A stretch of 64,000 bases of DNA from Chlorops oryzae (GCA_020466095.1 CM035807.1:31204166-31268165), one strand, 5' to 3'. Counted from the stretch's first letter, positions 23,031 through 34,869 are shown. A program made the numbers and translations. Notes: a model not told the origin generated them from the letters alone.

Positions 23031-24496
23031 ACGATGAATATTTTTCGTATTTTGTCACAACAATCGAATGCACAAATATTAAAATCATTGGGATTTTTTT
23101 TGTTATATCGAAGCCACGACCCAAAGGTCTAGAACAAATCCACATCATAAAACGTACTCAACAAAGATTAAATATTCAGTCAAACCGTAACGAGAGGCTT
23201 AAGAAAAGAGGATTTCTCTTGTCTTTTTGAGAAAAATTGACATAATTTCCTTCAAGAGATTCGGTTTCTTTAGATTTGCCAGGCACTTGAAGGTCCTTAA
23301 TGGCCTCGTGAAAGTCATTGTTCAATCCGTGCACAGCTGATGTTGATATGAATATTTGAATTCTTTGCTCTTAATAGGTTTCACGGGGGAAAAGTCGTCT
23401 GTTGATAAAGTATATTACAATGGTTGTTATGGTTTCCTTTATTACCTCATACCTGTGCTTAGGCATTCTGAACTGAATGTTTATGTACCCCATAATTTTC
23501 AAAAGCGGTTTATTGCATCCCTCACTAACTTATTCCGTTATTACCTTAAATTATTAAAAAATAATTTCTTTTAAGAAGCTTAAAAATTCTTAAAGCCCAT
23601 CGCAATCGAAAAATAATTTCTTAAAGAGAGAAGGTGGAAAATTTGGTACTTCCTTGTTCTCAAACTTTTGAAATTGATTTTCCGTAATTTCATTTTCTTT
23701 TCAAGGAAATACATACAAAGAAATATGCAAACAAGTAGTTGCCTGTAGTCTGCAGGTATTTCTTCTCCACCTCATTCCCAAATCTCCTACGTTTGTTTTC
23801 TTCCTTCCTGCTTTGCGCGACCCTTACACTTGACAATTCGAGCACATGCGTAGAAAGTTTGATTTCCGCGGTGGGGAAAAAATCTTCTTGATTTCTTGCA
23901 TAGAATTGAGAACGATTTTTTAAATTTATTTTAGAGGAAATAAAAAAAATAAAAATCTATTATTATCAAACGTTTAGGAATTGTTTTATTTGAATCGAAA
24001 ATAGTTTATTGCACGTGGCCGTGTTCTCTTGTACACACACACACACTCTCCCTCTCTCGCTCGGTCGCTTTTCCAAAGAGCAGGGAAATCTCAGTGAGAA
24101 TTACATTTCATTTTGGCAACGAGAGCTTTTCCGAACTTTTCCCCAATACCTAGTTTCTTCTCAAGTGGTTTCTAAGAAAATTATGCCTTGTTGACGAGCG
24201 AGGACTTTCGACAGTTAACCTTTCATTTATTGCTTAAATTCGTCTTAAATGACGTGAAGAAAATTATTAATGATTATTACTTATCCGATCGATAAGGTAT
24301 CGATTAATTTTCAATGCTCTTTTTCAGATTGATAACTAATTCGTGTAATTCATTAATAACTTTGTAAGGTAAAGGCAGAACAGGACAATAGATGGGCATA
24401 TTGCACTATCCATTTGACTACCACTATTATTTTAGGCCCCTTCGTATAAAATTGGTTTTTCTTATAATTTTTTTAAATATAAATTTTTATTATTGT
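23031..24496. other. No supported gene
   Basis: Unique AT-rich sequence with a CA/CT tract around 24034-24060. Short frames only, none with recognisable domains. Confidence 0.45.
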
Positions 24497-24509
24497 TAAT
24501 TGAGGCCTC

Positions 24510-24760
24510 GTGGCTCTGGGATAGCGTAGGGGATGCGTGCTATGCTCTTGATCCCAGGGTCCGAGGTTCGATTCCCGGCACAGGCGAAACGGATTGTAAT
24601 GCTACAAGCCCAGCACTGGTTTAAAAAAAAATCGTATTTTAGGGGCACGCTACATATTAAGACATAAACTCACACAAGCACAAGAAAACCCGTCGTTGTA
24701 TCACAATGGGCCGATAATCGGCCCAAGTGGCATCCACTTCAATCTACATACATATGTACA
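24510..24760 (+). mobile_element. tRNA-derived SINE with 13-bp target-site duplications
   Basis: The 5' head has a perfect pol III A box TAGCGTAGGGG (24522-24532) and B box GGTTCGATTCC (24565-24575), spaced as in a tRNA gene, and tRNA-like arms. It cannot be a working tRNA, since the acceptor pairing and terminator context are poor. The body continues with an A run, a unique region and an inverted word GGGCCGATAATCGGCCC (24708-24724). Flanks TAATTGAGGCCTC (24497-24509) and TAATAGAGGCCTC (24761-24773) match at 12 of 13 positions, as expected for LINE-mediated insertion. Confidence 0.8.
24522..24575 (+). promoter_or_regulatory. Internal pol III promoter (A and B boxes) of the SINE
   Basis: TAGCGTAGGGG fits the A-box pattern TRGYNNANNNG and GGTTCGATTCC fits the B-box pattern GWTCRANNC with no mismatch. 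The boxes start 43 bases apart. Confidence 0.8.
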
Positions 24761-24972
24761 TAATAGAGGCCTCAGGGAATCAAGGACTGCAATAAAGTAC
24801 CTAGATTATAAAAATTATTCTTAATAAACTGCGGAATAGATAAAAATAAATTTCAATCTTCTAGGTTTTGATTCTCCTGCATAAAAATGCAGTCAAACAT
24901 GACAAGATTAGTTAAGAAAATTTTTAATCGAATAGTCTCAGGACTGTTAGGGCTGGAGATACTCTGAACGTA

Positions 24973-25215
24973 CACTCAAAAAAGTTTCTCAAGAACTTTA
25001 TATTGTTGAGACAATGTTATTGAAAAGATTGTTGCATGAAGAGTTAATTTTCAGACCAATATAATTTCTGTGGTCATGCGAAGAACTTTTTTGTTGTTTT
25101 AAGAACTTCCATTTTTTTAGAATAATTTAATTTTTTGGGGGACGATTTAACCAACAAAATTGTTGGGACAAAGTATAAAATTGTTGGCAGTACCTACATT
25201 TGATTTTTTTGAGTG
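24973..25215. mobile_element. TA-flanked MITE with CACTCAAAAAA ends
   Basis: CACTCAAAAAA at the left and TTTTTTGAGTG at the right form an inverted repeat, each flanked by TA (24971-24972, 25216-25217). The 243-bp interior is AT-rich and non-coding. This is a common mariner-type MITE design. A single similar end (CACACTCAAAAAAGTG) occurs at 40327-40342. Confidence 0.65.
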
Positions 25216-25344
25216 TATAAAAGTTTCTATCAGGACATTGAAGACTTAATAATGACCTGAAAAATATGTGGGTGGGAAATTAAGAAATCTGTAGGCTTGG
25301 TAAGTTCCTTGTTGATATGCCGCTACGGCTGTGCTTGGCTATGC

Positions 25345-25435
25345 ATAGACTAACGTATCTCGGGGCAAGGATAGTGGGTCCCTGTTAGCTATTAGTCACT
25401 TTACTCCCCGAGATATACTGAGATTCAAAAGCAGT
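25345..25435. repeat. Short inverted repeat ATCTCGGGG / CCCCGAGAT
   Basis: GTATCTCGGGGC near 25355 and CTCCCCGAGATATAC near 25404 could pair into a stem of about ten bases with a 40-base loop. It may be the remains of a very small MITE or a structured transcript; no duplication is evident. Confidence 0.35.
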
Positions 25436-25661
25436 CTCAACTGAATGTAAGGGAAAATAGGCTGCACAAGAGATCTTTAAGGTTAATATGCTTTTATTGC
25501 CTTAATAACAATAGTAAAAATCATAAAAAGTTATTATTACTGTAGTGTCTAAGAAAATAAAGATCTGATTATGTATAGTTTTAGGTTATTTGGAGCAATT
25601 TTGCGTAATTTGAGGAGTTCATCTTTTGGTTAAAAAAGTACTATATGAGAAAGCAAAAACT

Positions 25662-26057
25662 ATATATCGTCGGCTTAAAGTGTAAACCTGCTAAGTCCAA
25701 TTTTAACCGATTCCGACTTTTCGATGTCATTCGAAAGAAAAAAGGACACTGCATCGTCAGGAAAAAAAATTCTGTTTTAATTTCAAATTCTAAATACGGA
25801 GAAATTGGTGATGAGTAAAACTGCTAAGTCCAACTGTGGTCAAAGTTCACAGCTAACACCAACAAGTGACTCCAAGTAGACTTTGTACCGTGCACAGAAT
25901 CGAATTTAGAAGAGACTTCATATAAGAACAAAATAAACCATCCATATTTTGGGTCTCCATCCCTACTTTGAAGTCTTGAAAAAAAGTGTTTTTTGTTTAC
26001 CCTGTAAAGTTTTGAAATTGTTAGTTAGCAGGTTTACACTTTAAGCCGACGATATAT
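25662..26057. mobile_element. MITE with perfect 33-bp terminal inverted repeats
   Basis: Bases 25662-25694 and 26025-26057 are exact reverse complements; each contains GTCGGCTTAAAGTGTAAACC. The word CTGCTAAGTCCAA recurs inside (about 25687 and 25816). The interior is non-coding. The ends fall in TATATA-like sequence, so a TA or TATA duplication is possible but cannot be separated from the repeat itself. Superfamily unknown. Confidence 0.75.
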
Positions 26058-27419
26058 TTCATTCAGTTTGGAGAAAAATTTTTGCCAATACTTCAGAGAT
26101 GCTTAAACTGAACTTTCATAGCCTTTCTAGTTTCCTCTTTCTTCTGAACGGTTAATGTTTTACTCTTGCTCTGGACAAGTTCGTTTGCGGCTCTCTGACA
26201 GTCTGTAAAAAATTATTATAATTTATTAAATTTTCTCTGTCTCGTAGAGTTCATGTTTCACATTTTAACTCATTTATCTTTGAACAGATTCCTTTTGATT
26301 TGCGTAAGAAAGCTCAAACTGTATTCAAATAAAATTATCTTTTTTGAATGTATCTTTTACCATCAACGATTCTTGCATTCAAACATTTGAAGTCATTAAA
26401 CCGAGAATATCGAACTTGTTGAAAAAGTTTTTGTTATGCAAAGTTGTTTTTTTTTTTAAGTTAATTCTTTTTGTTCTGCTGCATTTACCGTTTAAAGCTG
26501 GTTTTTATTGATCTCCACTCACTAAAATGTGAATCACCATCCCTATCACCTTTAATAAATTTATGAACCATCGGAGGAAATTTTCAATGAAGCTTGGCTA
26601 TGATTGTCCCTCTTTAACAGTAGCATTGTCAGCTTTTGAATATGGAAAACAACCTAATTAAAGATGATAATGAGGGAAAGAATTCAGAAAAAATTATTTA
26701 AAGTGAAGATAGATAGGATATAGATATAGAGGGACATAAAGGCCACCAGAGTCTTGATGCGTTAAAACGAATTAAATGCCTAGAGGAGATGTTTAATAGA
26801 AATCACTCAAAGTGGCACTTAGAAATGTGTTCCTTTAAGGCCAACATCGTTCCCGTCGATTCAAGCGATTATGGAAAATTGTCATTACGACGTTACTTAA
26901 AACAAGGTTGGCCACCCCTCCTTTAAGGGAATTTTTTCTGAGTCTAAAATTTTCACTATTCTCATTCTTTTTTTTTTTTTTGTGGATTCAATAGCGAGTT
27001 TTCTACATAAACGCTGATCCACTTTAAACCTTGAAACAGGTACTACCCTCTCAATGTGAATTGACACTGGTGATGTAACATGTGCACATTCAGTACCCTT
27101 CAGGGACATTTTTAAATACCCAGTAAGTACACAGTAAGGTCAAAATAGATATAAACTTTGAAAGTGAACTCATTTTGATGACGCTACGCTGCACTAAATT
27201 TAATAAATTAATCATATGATCCTCAATCCAGAGAAGGAAGTTAACGGACAGTTTATTTAGGCATGTCTGCAGTTACAAGACGCGATAGATTAGGAATATT
27301 TAAATCATGTAGGTATTTTTTTTTAAATTATTTGAATGATTTAATTATTTTTAAATAAATATTTCACCAAAATGTTTTACGAATCTCATAGCTTGGGGAA
27401 TTTTTGTTATTAATTAAAT
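26058..27419. other. No supported gene
   Basis: Unique AT-rich DNA with poly-T runs at about 26446 and 26968. No terminal repeats or domains were noticed. Confidence 0.45.
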
Positions 27420-27606
27420 ACAACCCAGTGATGGAGGAACTACATAACTCCAAAAACAGTTCAATCAAATCCATTCATGAACTCAATCTTTATCATGTCT
27501 CCCTGAATCTTCACTTCGTCAAGATATCTCGACTATTTCGATAAGGAAACTATATGACGACAGGCAAAATTACCTATTTATATCTCGACAGGGTCTGGAC
27601 ATAATC
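27420..27606 (-). mobile_element. Degenerate DINE-1-like remnant, minus strand
   Basis: The order CCAGTGATGGAGGAACTAC, CAATCAAATCCATTCATGAAC, TTATCATGTCTCCC, GATATCTCGACTATTTCGAT, AAGGAAACTATATGA mirrors 12240-12370 of the better-preserved copy. The microsatellite is lost. Confidence 0.45.
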
Positions 27607-27827
27607 AGGGGTGTCACAGAATCCTATAGCTGTCGGAATTGGTGTTTTAGTTGCCTGATTTTTCATATATATTTCATACACAGACGGATAAAATAGGGTT
27701 CTGTGCAATTAAGAACCGATAATAGTTCCGATTCAAAACTAAAAACAACAAAATGTGTAAATTCTATATGAAATTTCGGTCGGTTTTTATTCCGATTACG
27801 ACAGCTATCGGATTCTGTGACATACCT
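27607..27827. mobile_element. MITE with about 35-bp terminal inverted repeats
   Basis: The left end contains GTGTCACAGAATCCTATAGC and the right end GCTATCGGATTCTGTGACAT. The two ends align over about 35 bp with roughly five mismatches, including a shared CTGTCGGAAT/CTGTCGTAAT. No unambiguous duplication was found. The element abuts the DINE-1-like remnant at 27420-27606. Confidence 0.6.
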
Positions 27828-29574
27828 AAATAACCGGTTGTCGTCCACAAAGCAATTGCTTCTTATATTACGCCAAATAACATATTGGTTTAGCTATCCC
27901 CATTTTTTTTTTTTATCTTTAAAATGTTTTTTAAAATCTTACACAAAAGAAAAAACCTACAGAAAAACGCACACATCAAAGATGTTTATTGCGTACTGAC
28001 CTACGATATCGAGTATGGAATTGAAGCTTTTCTCCCAAAATGATGCTTTTAATTACTCTCGTTAAAAAAAAGTAAAAATTCCGAAATTCTTCCAAACTTT
28101 TTGTTTACTTTGGAGTGACGTCATCGCTGTCTGGGCTGAAAAAGTTTGTTTGATTTTGTAAATTGATTTTACACACATGAACGCCCCCAAAAAGTGGGAG
28201 CCAAAAATTACTTAGGTGTGTGGTTTTTGTGATTTTTGTATTTTGATTGTTTTTGATTTTAATTCGATTGTTGTTGTTGTTTTTGTTGTTGTTTAAATGC
28301 TTCAAATGCTTTTGCTCTTTGTTCATTACATTCATTTTTTATGTCTAACAATTTTGCTGGGTCATGGATTTTAAGATCTCACTTTCGATGCCGCTGGACA
28401 TGCAAAGTTTTTAATGTTGAAATAAAAAAAAACATTTAATAAAAAAAATGAAATCAATTCGAAGTGCTTCCGGTCTTCTACGTGCCAATGGTATTATTCC
28501 GAAGTAACTGACAATTCGCTCACTTTTGGATCGCCTTACTTAATTGGCAGCGTTAAGTATTTTTACTTTCGGCTCAGCTAAAGTCGTCTTGACTTGAATG
28601 ATAATGAAAATGGTATACAAAAAGGTATTATATTTGTTTTTTTGTTTTTTTTTTTTTGTTTTTTGGTTTCATTGAAATTTTGGATTCGTTTGAAATTCCA
28701 CAAAAAATATTTTTATACATACTTTTGTTCGAATAAACCCACGATTCCCTTGAACCTTAGAAGACGATAATAAAGTGCTGAATGTGTAAAAAAATTTTCT
28801 TTATTCTCTTGTCGAATCTCGTTCGTGGCGCACCCAACACATGAAGTTTTCAATAATTCATTCTTTTATCCCCCTTTATTCCGTTCATTTTGGTCCTTTG
28901 TTGACAATTGAAATTTGATACTTTTGCATATTTTGCTTATTTTGAATGTTCTGATTGTGCATGCGAACATGAAGGCCTAAATTGTTGAATATCGGATTAT
29001 AATTTATTTATTTTGATTATCTAACTGAAAGCTTCGATTTGTTTATTTTATTAGAGGAGTCAATTCAGTGTTTTCCAACGCTTAAATTGAATAATTTTAC
29101 CATAGAAAACGGAGAAAAAGATTTTGTTTTTCAAAGTCGCCCATATGAATCCCGTGACTTTCGCAACTCTTGCTTGTTGGCATTCAGAAGCTTTCATTGC
29201 TATCGTGTACTAAAAGCTCATTTATTTCTTCATTATTCAAACCAAGTTATTTCGGAGCGTGTGCTTTAAGGATACTTGAGCTTTGAAAAGCTTTTTGTTT
29301 CCCCAGCTAGCTTCCTAGTTTACAATTTTCCGTGAAATCCAATAGATGGCGTGTTAATTAGGGGCTCGTTTCTTTGCTCGGTTATCCTTCGCCCTAAAGA
29401 GCTTTTATGGCATGCTTACTGTACAGCTCAGGATTAAATAAGAGGTTTTAAGTTTTTTAATTCTAAATGCCATAAAAAATTGAAATTCAATTATTTTTCA
29501 TCACTTTTCTATACAAGGTTCAAGGGTTTCGCTGCACTTTTGTACGATTGTTGGGAAATGATTTTCACCTTCAC
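27828..29574. other. No supported gene
   Basis: Unique AT-rich DNA with a (GTT)n patch at 28267-28290 and T runs near 28641-28656. No domain-bearing frames. Confidence 0.45.
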
Positions 29575-30120
29575 TAATACCATGCCTACTACCTACTGCT
29601 ATTACTACTACGTTTTTTAGTAGTACTTTTCTAACTACACACTACCTTGTTTTACATACTTGATTTACTTTTACTTAGCTACTATGTTACTACTACTATT
29701 TTTACTAACACTTATAGTTCTTTTTTACTACTACTACTTCTATTTTTATACTACTAGGTCACAAATTTTATTATTACTGCCACTTTTGGGAGTATTTATA
29801 CTTTTTTACTATTACTTCTATTTTACTACAGCTTCTAGTACAATTTTAAGTACTATTTCTACTTTCATTGATGCTTTAAGTACTACAACTACTTCCACTT
29901 CTACTGTTTCTACCACCACTTATACTACTTCTTCTACTACCACTTACACTACTACTTCCACTAACACTTCAACTGCTATTTCTAATACTACTATTTCAGC
30001 TACTAATACTATTTATACTACTATTATTTCACCTAATACTACTACTACCTCTACGCCGACTTCTACTTCCAGTTCTGCTACAACTTCTGCTACGACTTCT
30101 ACTACTTCTTCTTGTTGCAC
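29575..30120 (+). repeat. Degenerate (ACT)n / (TAC)n trinucleotide tract
   Basis: About 550 bp are dominated by ACT, TACT and TTCTACT words. The tract gives a 185-codon open frame whose middle is almost only Thr and Ser. The frame has no signal for a secreted mucin (its first residues are an irregular Phe/Leu/Tyr run), and the same trinucleotide character occurs at 31560-31586 and 31872-32150. I treat it as a decayed microsatellite rather than a gene. Confidence 0.7.
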
Positions 30121-31586
30121 TACCACATCCCTGCTAATATTTCTTAAAATACTCTCGCTCATAAAATCCCGTGTGCTGCCTTGCAGATTGATTGAAGTCT
30201 ATTTGGCAGTGTTTTAAATTATCTATCATTTAAAAAAGATTAAATGATTTTCTGTCCCAACAATTAAGGCAAACAAGTCATTCCAAATCAAGCGGGTGAA
30301 AATAAAAATCCCAATTTAGTAAAACTAAAACCGACCTTTCCCCAAATAGGCGCGCCCCAACAAATGTCCGCGGAAACGGTCTTGGCACTTTATTATTTTT
30401 ATACACGTTTTGTTGTTTTTGTTTTTTGTTTGTTTTATTTTTGGGACCACCTAAAAACGAGAAAGAAGCGTAAACAGCAAGAGAACTTTTACGAACAAAA
30501 GCGTTGCCAAAAATTATGAACCTGTTTCTCTTGATTATTCATCTGCGCGGGTGTCCGGGTGTGCTTTTGAATGTTTATTTTCGGCCCACCGCGGAGACTA
30601 TAATCTGCGGTCCTCGGCACTTGTCGAAGAAGATTTTCGAATTGTTGTACTCTAGTTTTCATAATGGACGCCGAGAAAAATCAACAAAATTAAGAAATTT
30701 TTTTTATCACAAATTATTTAGAAGAAGATTAGATGAGTCGCCTGTGATTTGATTTGGATTTTAATTGATGCAATCGCTCGTGATTTTCATTCAATTTTTT
30801 TTTTTATTTTAATTACATTTGTTTTATGAATAATTCGTGTTCTTACGCTGAATGTGTTTTGTGATTTAATGTTTTGTTTGAAATTTTTATCGTTGCATTT
30901 GAATGCCGTCAGAAGATGACTCACATCAGTTAGAGAAACTATGAAATTTAAGAAAAATAATCTAATTTTTATGATTTGGGCATGTTTTCGTCTCAAACAA
31001 CGAAGAAGAAGAAGAATGGAAAGAAGGAGAAGAAGAAGAAATAAACATGTCAAGGCGACAATTTATTGGTTCATTTCTATAACAACACATTTTCTGTTTC
31101 GACAAATATTTCGTTTTTACAACTCATTTGAAGAATTGTTTCTATGTCATCTAGGAAATCTCGTCGGTTTTTGTGCGATGAAAAGAAAAATTCATTCCAA
31201 TGAGACAAAAGCTTCCAACGACTATCAATTATTTAGGTTGACAGCCCTTACAAAAAAATATGAAGATAAGCATTTCTCTTTGAAAGTTCTCATAAGCGAA
31301 AAAATATTTAACCCAGTAAGGAAGCCAATAGACTCAACAGGTGTTTACGGGAGACGATAAATCATTTTTCGAGAATGCCGTTGCGCCAGATGATGTCGTT
31401 GCTTTGTTTTTGTAATATTTTGTTGCATTCGTTCCGTTGATGGACAGGTGTGAGAAAGTTTGTAACAAAAAGTAAATACAAAAAATACTTAGATAACTAT
31501 AATGAAATACATCAACTTTGTTGATTTCAAAAAGCCATTTTCAACGGTGTGTGAATTGATTGCACTACAACTGCTACTACTGCTCC
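30121..31586. other. No supported gene; unique DNA
   Basis: Contains a locally GC-richer spot (GGCGCGCCCC near 30351 and 30541-30625) and an AGA-rich patch (31000-31045). Several frames of 80-140 codons exist but are low-complexity (Arg or Phe runs) and show no family. A regulatory role for the GC-richer spot is possible but unproven. Confidence 0.35.
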
Positions 31587-31871
31587 CAGGGGCGTAGCGA
31601 GAGAAAGAGTGCTTTTGTAGTGCTTATATTGGCCACAGTGGTATATTGAACAATTATAAGAGATTGACCGAAAAATTTTTTGGGGGGCCAAGAGGAAGTT
31701 TAGAGAGTTTTTGACCAAAAACCCAAAAAATCCGAAAAATTCATGACGTCCGATTTCGATGAAAATTTATATATAGAATAAGTGAAAAATTCTAAGAATT
31801 GTGGGGCAAAATTTTTTTCAAAATACTAATTACAACTAGTCTAGTTTGGGCTTAGTTCCAAACTGGTCCAA
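31587..31871 (+). repeat. Dispersed repeat family R2, copy A
   Basis: Begins CAGGGGCGTAGCGAG and shares GCTTATATTGGCCACAGTGG, TATATTGAACAATTATAAGA, AGGAAGTTTAGAGAG and TTCATGACGTC blocks with copy B at 41871-42172. The final roughly 45 bp (ACAACTAGTCTAG ... ACTGGTCCAAAA) is present in the opposite orientation in copy B. It is inserted in an ACT-trinucleotide tract. Class unknown; no coding capacity. Confidence 0.65.
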
Positions 31872-32150
31872 AAACTACTGCTACTGCTAATGCTACAAAT
31901 GCTTCTACTACTTCTTCATATTATTATTTTAACTTCTACTTCTACTACTAAGTACTTCTCCTTGTACGTCTAGTACTACTTCTACTACTTTTTCTACTAC
32001 TTATTCTATTAACACTTCCACTACCACATCAACTATTGTTTTAACTACTATGATGAAATCTACTACTTTTACTTTTTTATTTAATACTAACTACTTTTTT
32101 CGTAAAGTACAATATTTAATACTATTTTTACTAAAACTATTACATACAAT
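31872..32150 (+). repeat. Second degenerate (ACT)n tract
   Basis: CTACTGCTACTGC, ACTTCTACTTCTACTAC and similar words dominate. Together with 31560-31586 this probably was one tract split by insertion of the R2 repeat. Confidence 0.65.
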
Positions 32151-33836
32151 ACAACAAGGACTAGTTTTACTGTGAGAACAACAAAAAATAACTGATGCTT
32201 TCTAACTTTTCCGTTTAAAATTCTTATTGCACCAAATGCCATATGATAAAGCTCGGCAAAAACCCAATCGGTATTTTGTGCCACAAATGCCGAATGCTAC
32301 TACAATTTTTCGCAGCAGTAATACTTCTCAATCCTGGTGAAAATGCAAATCAAAGTAAAAGATTTATACCAGCGCGAGAGTAATTAAAACAAGCTATCAT
32401 TTCCCTTGTGCTAAGAGATTACGTACGAGTTAAGGCCCGTTTGACCCAATTCTATCATGCTTTGCGGCAATAGCGCTGAGCTTTCGTTGTTGTTGTTGCT
32501 GCTGCTGTTGTTGGGTTGTTCTTGGGTCAGCGAAAATCCGCTAGCAACAGTTTTAATGCCACGACACGCTGCACCTCGTTTATCGCATATTTCGGTTAAA
32601 ATCCGCTTTCCTCACTTTTGCCCTTTCACATCATCTCCCCTTCGTTAGCGAAAGAACAAATCACGAAAAATAAAACATCAAAAACAAAAAGACGACAAAA
32701 AAAACCCTCTTACCGCTTAGTTCAGAACAACAACAACAACCGCAACAACAGCTCATAGCCTCTGTTTACTAAGCATAATCAACACTTGATCACTAGGTTA
32801 CTGCTGGGCTTTAGCAACAAAATGAAAACAAAAAGAAAAACAAAACAAAATGAGAATAATAAAAATAAAAAAAAAATTATAAAAAGAACCTTTAAAATAA
32901 TACCTACGACCGAACAAAATTTGACTTCGGCTGGAGCATTGTACGCTACGAGCGCGGAATGAATACAATCAAATCACTTGAAGTGGAACGGACTTTTCAG
33001 ACAGCGGCTTTGTTCCGGCAGCTGTGACGAGCTCTGGATTTAACTATCGTTGAATAAAAATCTTGAATTCTATACGAAAAGTCATTTTTCATGCTTCTTA
33101 CCGGCAATTATTACCCACTCTTATGTTATTATTTATTTATTTTTTTTCTCTGTTTTTCTATATAATTTTTATTACAAATTGTAACAAATTTTTTTCTCTC
33201 TTTTTGATATTCTAACCTATTTTTTGTCTTATTGGTCTCTTTTTGTTAGTATCAATTTCATTTAGAATTTTTTAAAACTTAAGGAAAAAAAAAACTTATT
33301 CCCAAAAAGAGAGATTCTGACAAAGATAATTAATTACTTATGAATTTCACTTTAGATTTGGACAAGAGCTATCAAAAAAAAAAACAAAACCTGCTGTCAT
33401 TCGTGTTCATTTCCAATTCTTACAGATTCCGGTTCCACTGAAGCGACCTAAAAGAGTCATTAAGGCCAGTGACTTTTATTTGAAAAGCTAAAACAGAAGG
33501 TATTTTAGACCACACAGAGGATTTCATTCTGAAAAAGGGTCGTCATTTCAATAAAAAATTCTTTCACGTCTCCTTATCAAAAACTCATGAAAAGAGATTT
33601 TATTTTTATTAAAATAATTCAAATAATTCAATTTCAAATAAAATAATTTTTTTTTTATGGAGAGCTTCAAAGCTTGGAAATATAATCTTTTAAACTCCCA
33701 TCATAATATTATCAAATAGACTATTTTCTTGTTTTATTTTGTTACCTACTCGTAGATGAGTATTCGTATTAGTTTCATGAAGATCTTGTAACAGTTCAGA
33801 TCGACTATTATAAATACATTTTGAACACAAAATCGT
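32151..33836. other. No supported gene; GC-richer patch at 32400-32660 and 32910-33040
   Basis: The patch carries a (TTG/CTG)n tract (32484-32516) and CAACAACAACAAC near 32729. A TATAAAAAG word occurs at 32879, and CG-richer DNA follows at 32935-33030. These could be a promoter and leader on either strand, but no splice-supported exon was identified. Confidence 0.3.
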
Positions 33837-33894
33837 TTGAGAGAGAGAGAGCGAGAGAGAGGGAGAAAGATGGAGAGAGCGAGAGAGAGAGAGG

Positions 33895-33934
<40 letters not shown>

Positions 33935-34003
33935 GGGGGAGAGAGAGGGAGGAGAGAGAGGGAGAGAGAGAGAGAGAGGGAGAGAGAGAGAGAGGGAGAG
34001 ACT
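33837..34003. repeat. (GA)n microsatellite
   Basis: About 167 bases of almost pure GA/GGA. The Arg/Glu and Ser/Leu frames on both strands are products of the repeat. Such GA tracts can bind GAGA factor and adopt non-B structures. Confidence 0.95.
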
Positions 34004-34648
34004 AAAGTGTAACCCTGAGGAGTTATAGGGAATAGAAATAAATTTCAAGTAGTCTCATAAAAAATTTTTGTGTACCTGAACATTGCATTTCAGAAAAATA
34101 ATGTCAGAACTTTTTAGGTGTACTATATAAAGCTTAACTTCACTTATTTGCAGTTTCAAGTATTTTTTTTGCCATCTAAAATTTGAAATTTCTTTATATT
34201 TTTTAACTTTAGCAACCATTTTTGTGTGAAAACAGATCTTTTTCAGCACTTTTTTTCAGAAATCTGCGGTAAATTTCCTTCAAAATCTTAGCACAAATGT
34301 CATTACCTTATAAGCCTATCCTTATAAGTCTATCCTCAAGAATAATAGGATTGAAAGACGCTCAAATCACTCAAAGGTATATTTTGATTCTCTTTTAAGG
34401 TCCTTTCATAGTTGATTTTATAATTTACCCATGGTTACGTTTCAAACAATTAAATTCAAATAATATTTTTGAAAAACAGACTGTATTCAAAAACAGACTG
34501 TATTCAAAGGTATATTTAGTGAGAAAAATCGTTGCAAAATATAATAACCCCGAAGGGACATTATATCCTAATAAAATATTGAAAATGAAAAGGTTGAGCG
34601 ATATTTCAATCAAGTCTACTTCAAAAGACAGATTCGGATCCTTTTGTC

Positions 34649-34869
34649 TTAACCCTGCTGGTGCCTTAGGACCATTTGGTCCAAAATTCAATTTTTTTGA
34701 AACCAATATCTGGAGATTGATGAAATCTATTTACTTTCAGCCATAACAATCTTCTTGCAATCAGCTCAAATTGTTATTTTGACTATATATTTTGTATGAA
34801 AAATACACCGTGGATCAAATGTTTTCTAAAGCATTTTGTGCCACTTTCTTAAGGTAACAGCAGGGTTAA
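34649..34869. mobile_element. TTAA-flanked MITE with 22-bp terminal inverted repeats
   Basis: Left end TTAACCCTGCTGGTGCCTTA and right end TAAGGTAACAGCAGGGTTAA pair over about 22 bp with three mismatches. TTAA is the duplication, as in piggyBac-type elements. The 221-bp body is non-coding. A second CTTAACCCGAGAGTCG start follows at 34889 without a visible partner. Confidence 0.7.

Noticed and set aside
24510..24584. A true tRNA gene
   Set aside because: The A and B boxes are good, but the cloverleaf arms pair poorly, no pol III T-run terminator follows at the right place, and long target-site duplications enclose a 251-bp body. It is a SINE head.
29660..30217. 185-codon Thr/Ser-rich frame, possible mucin
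   Set aside because: It is generated by a degenerate ACT trinucleotide tract. It has no clear signal peptide, and a related tract 1.5 kb away has no such frame.
33746..34048. Frames rich in Ser/Leu or Arg/Glu on both strands
   Set aside because: Product of the (GA)n microsatellite.
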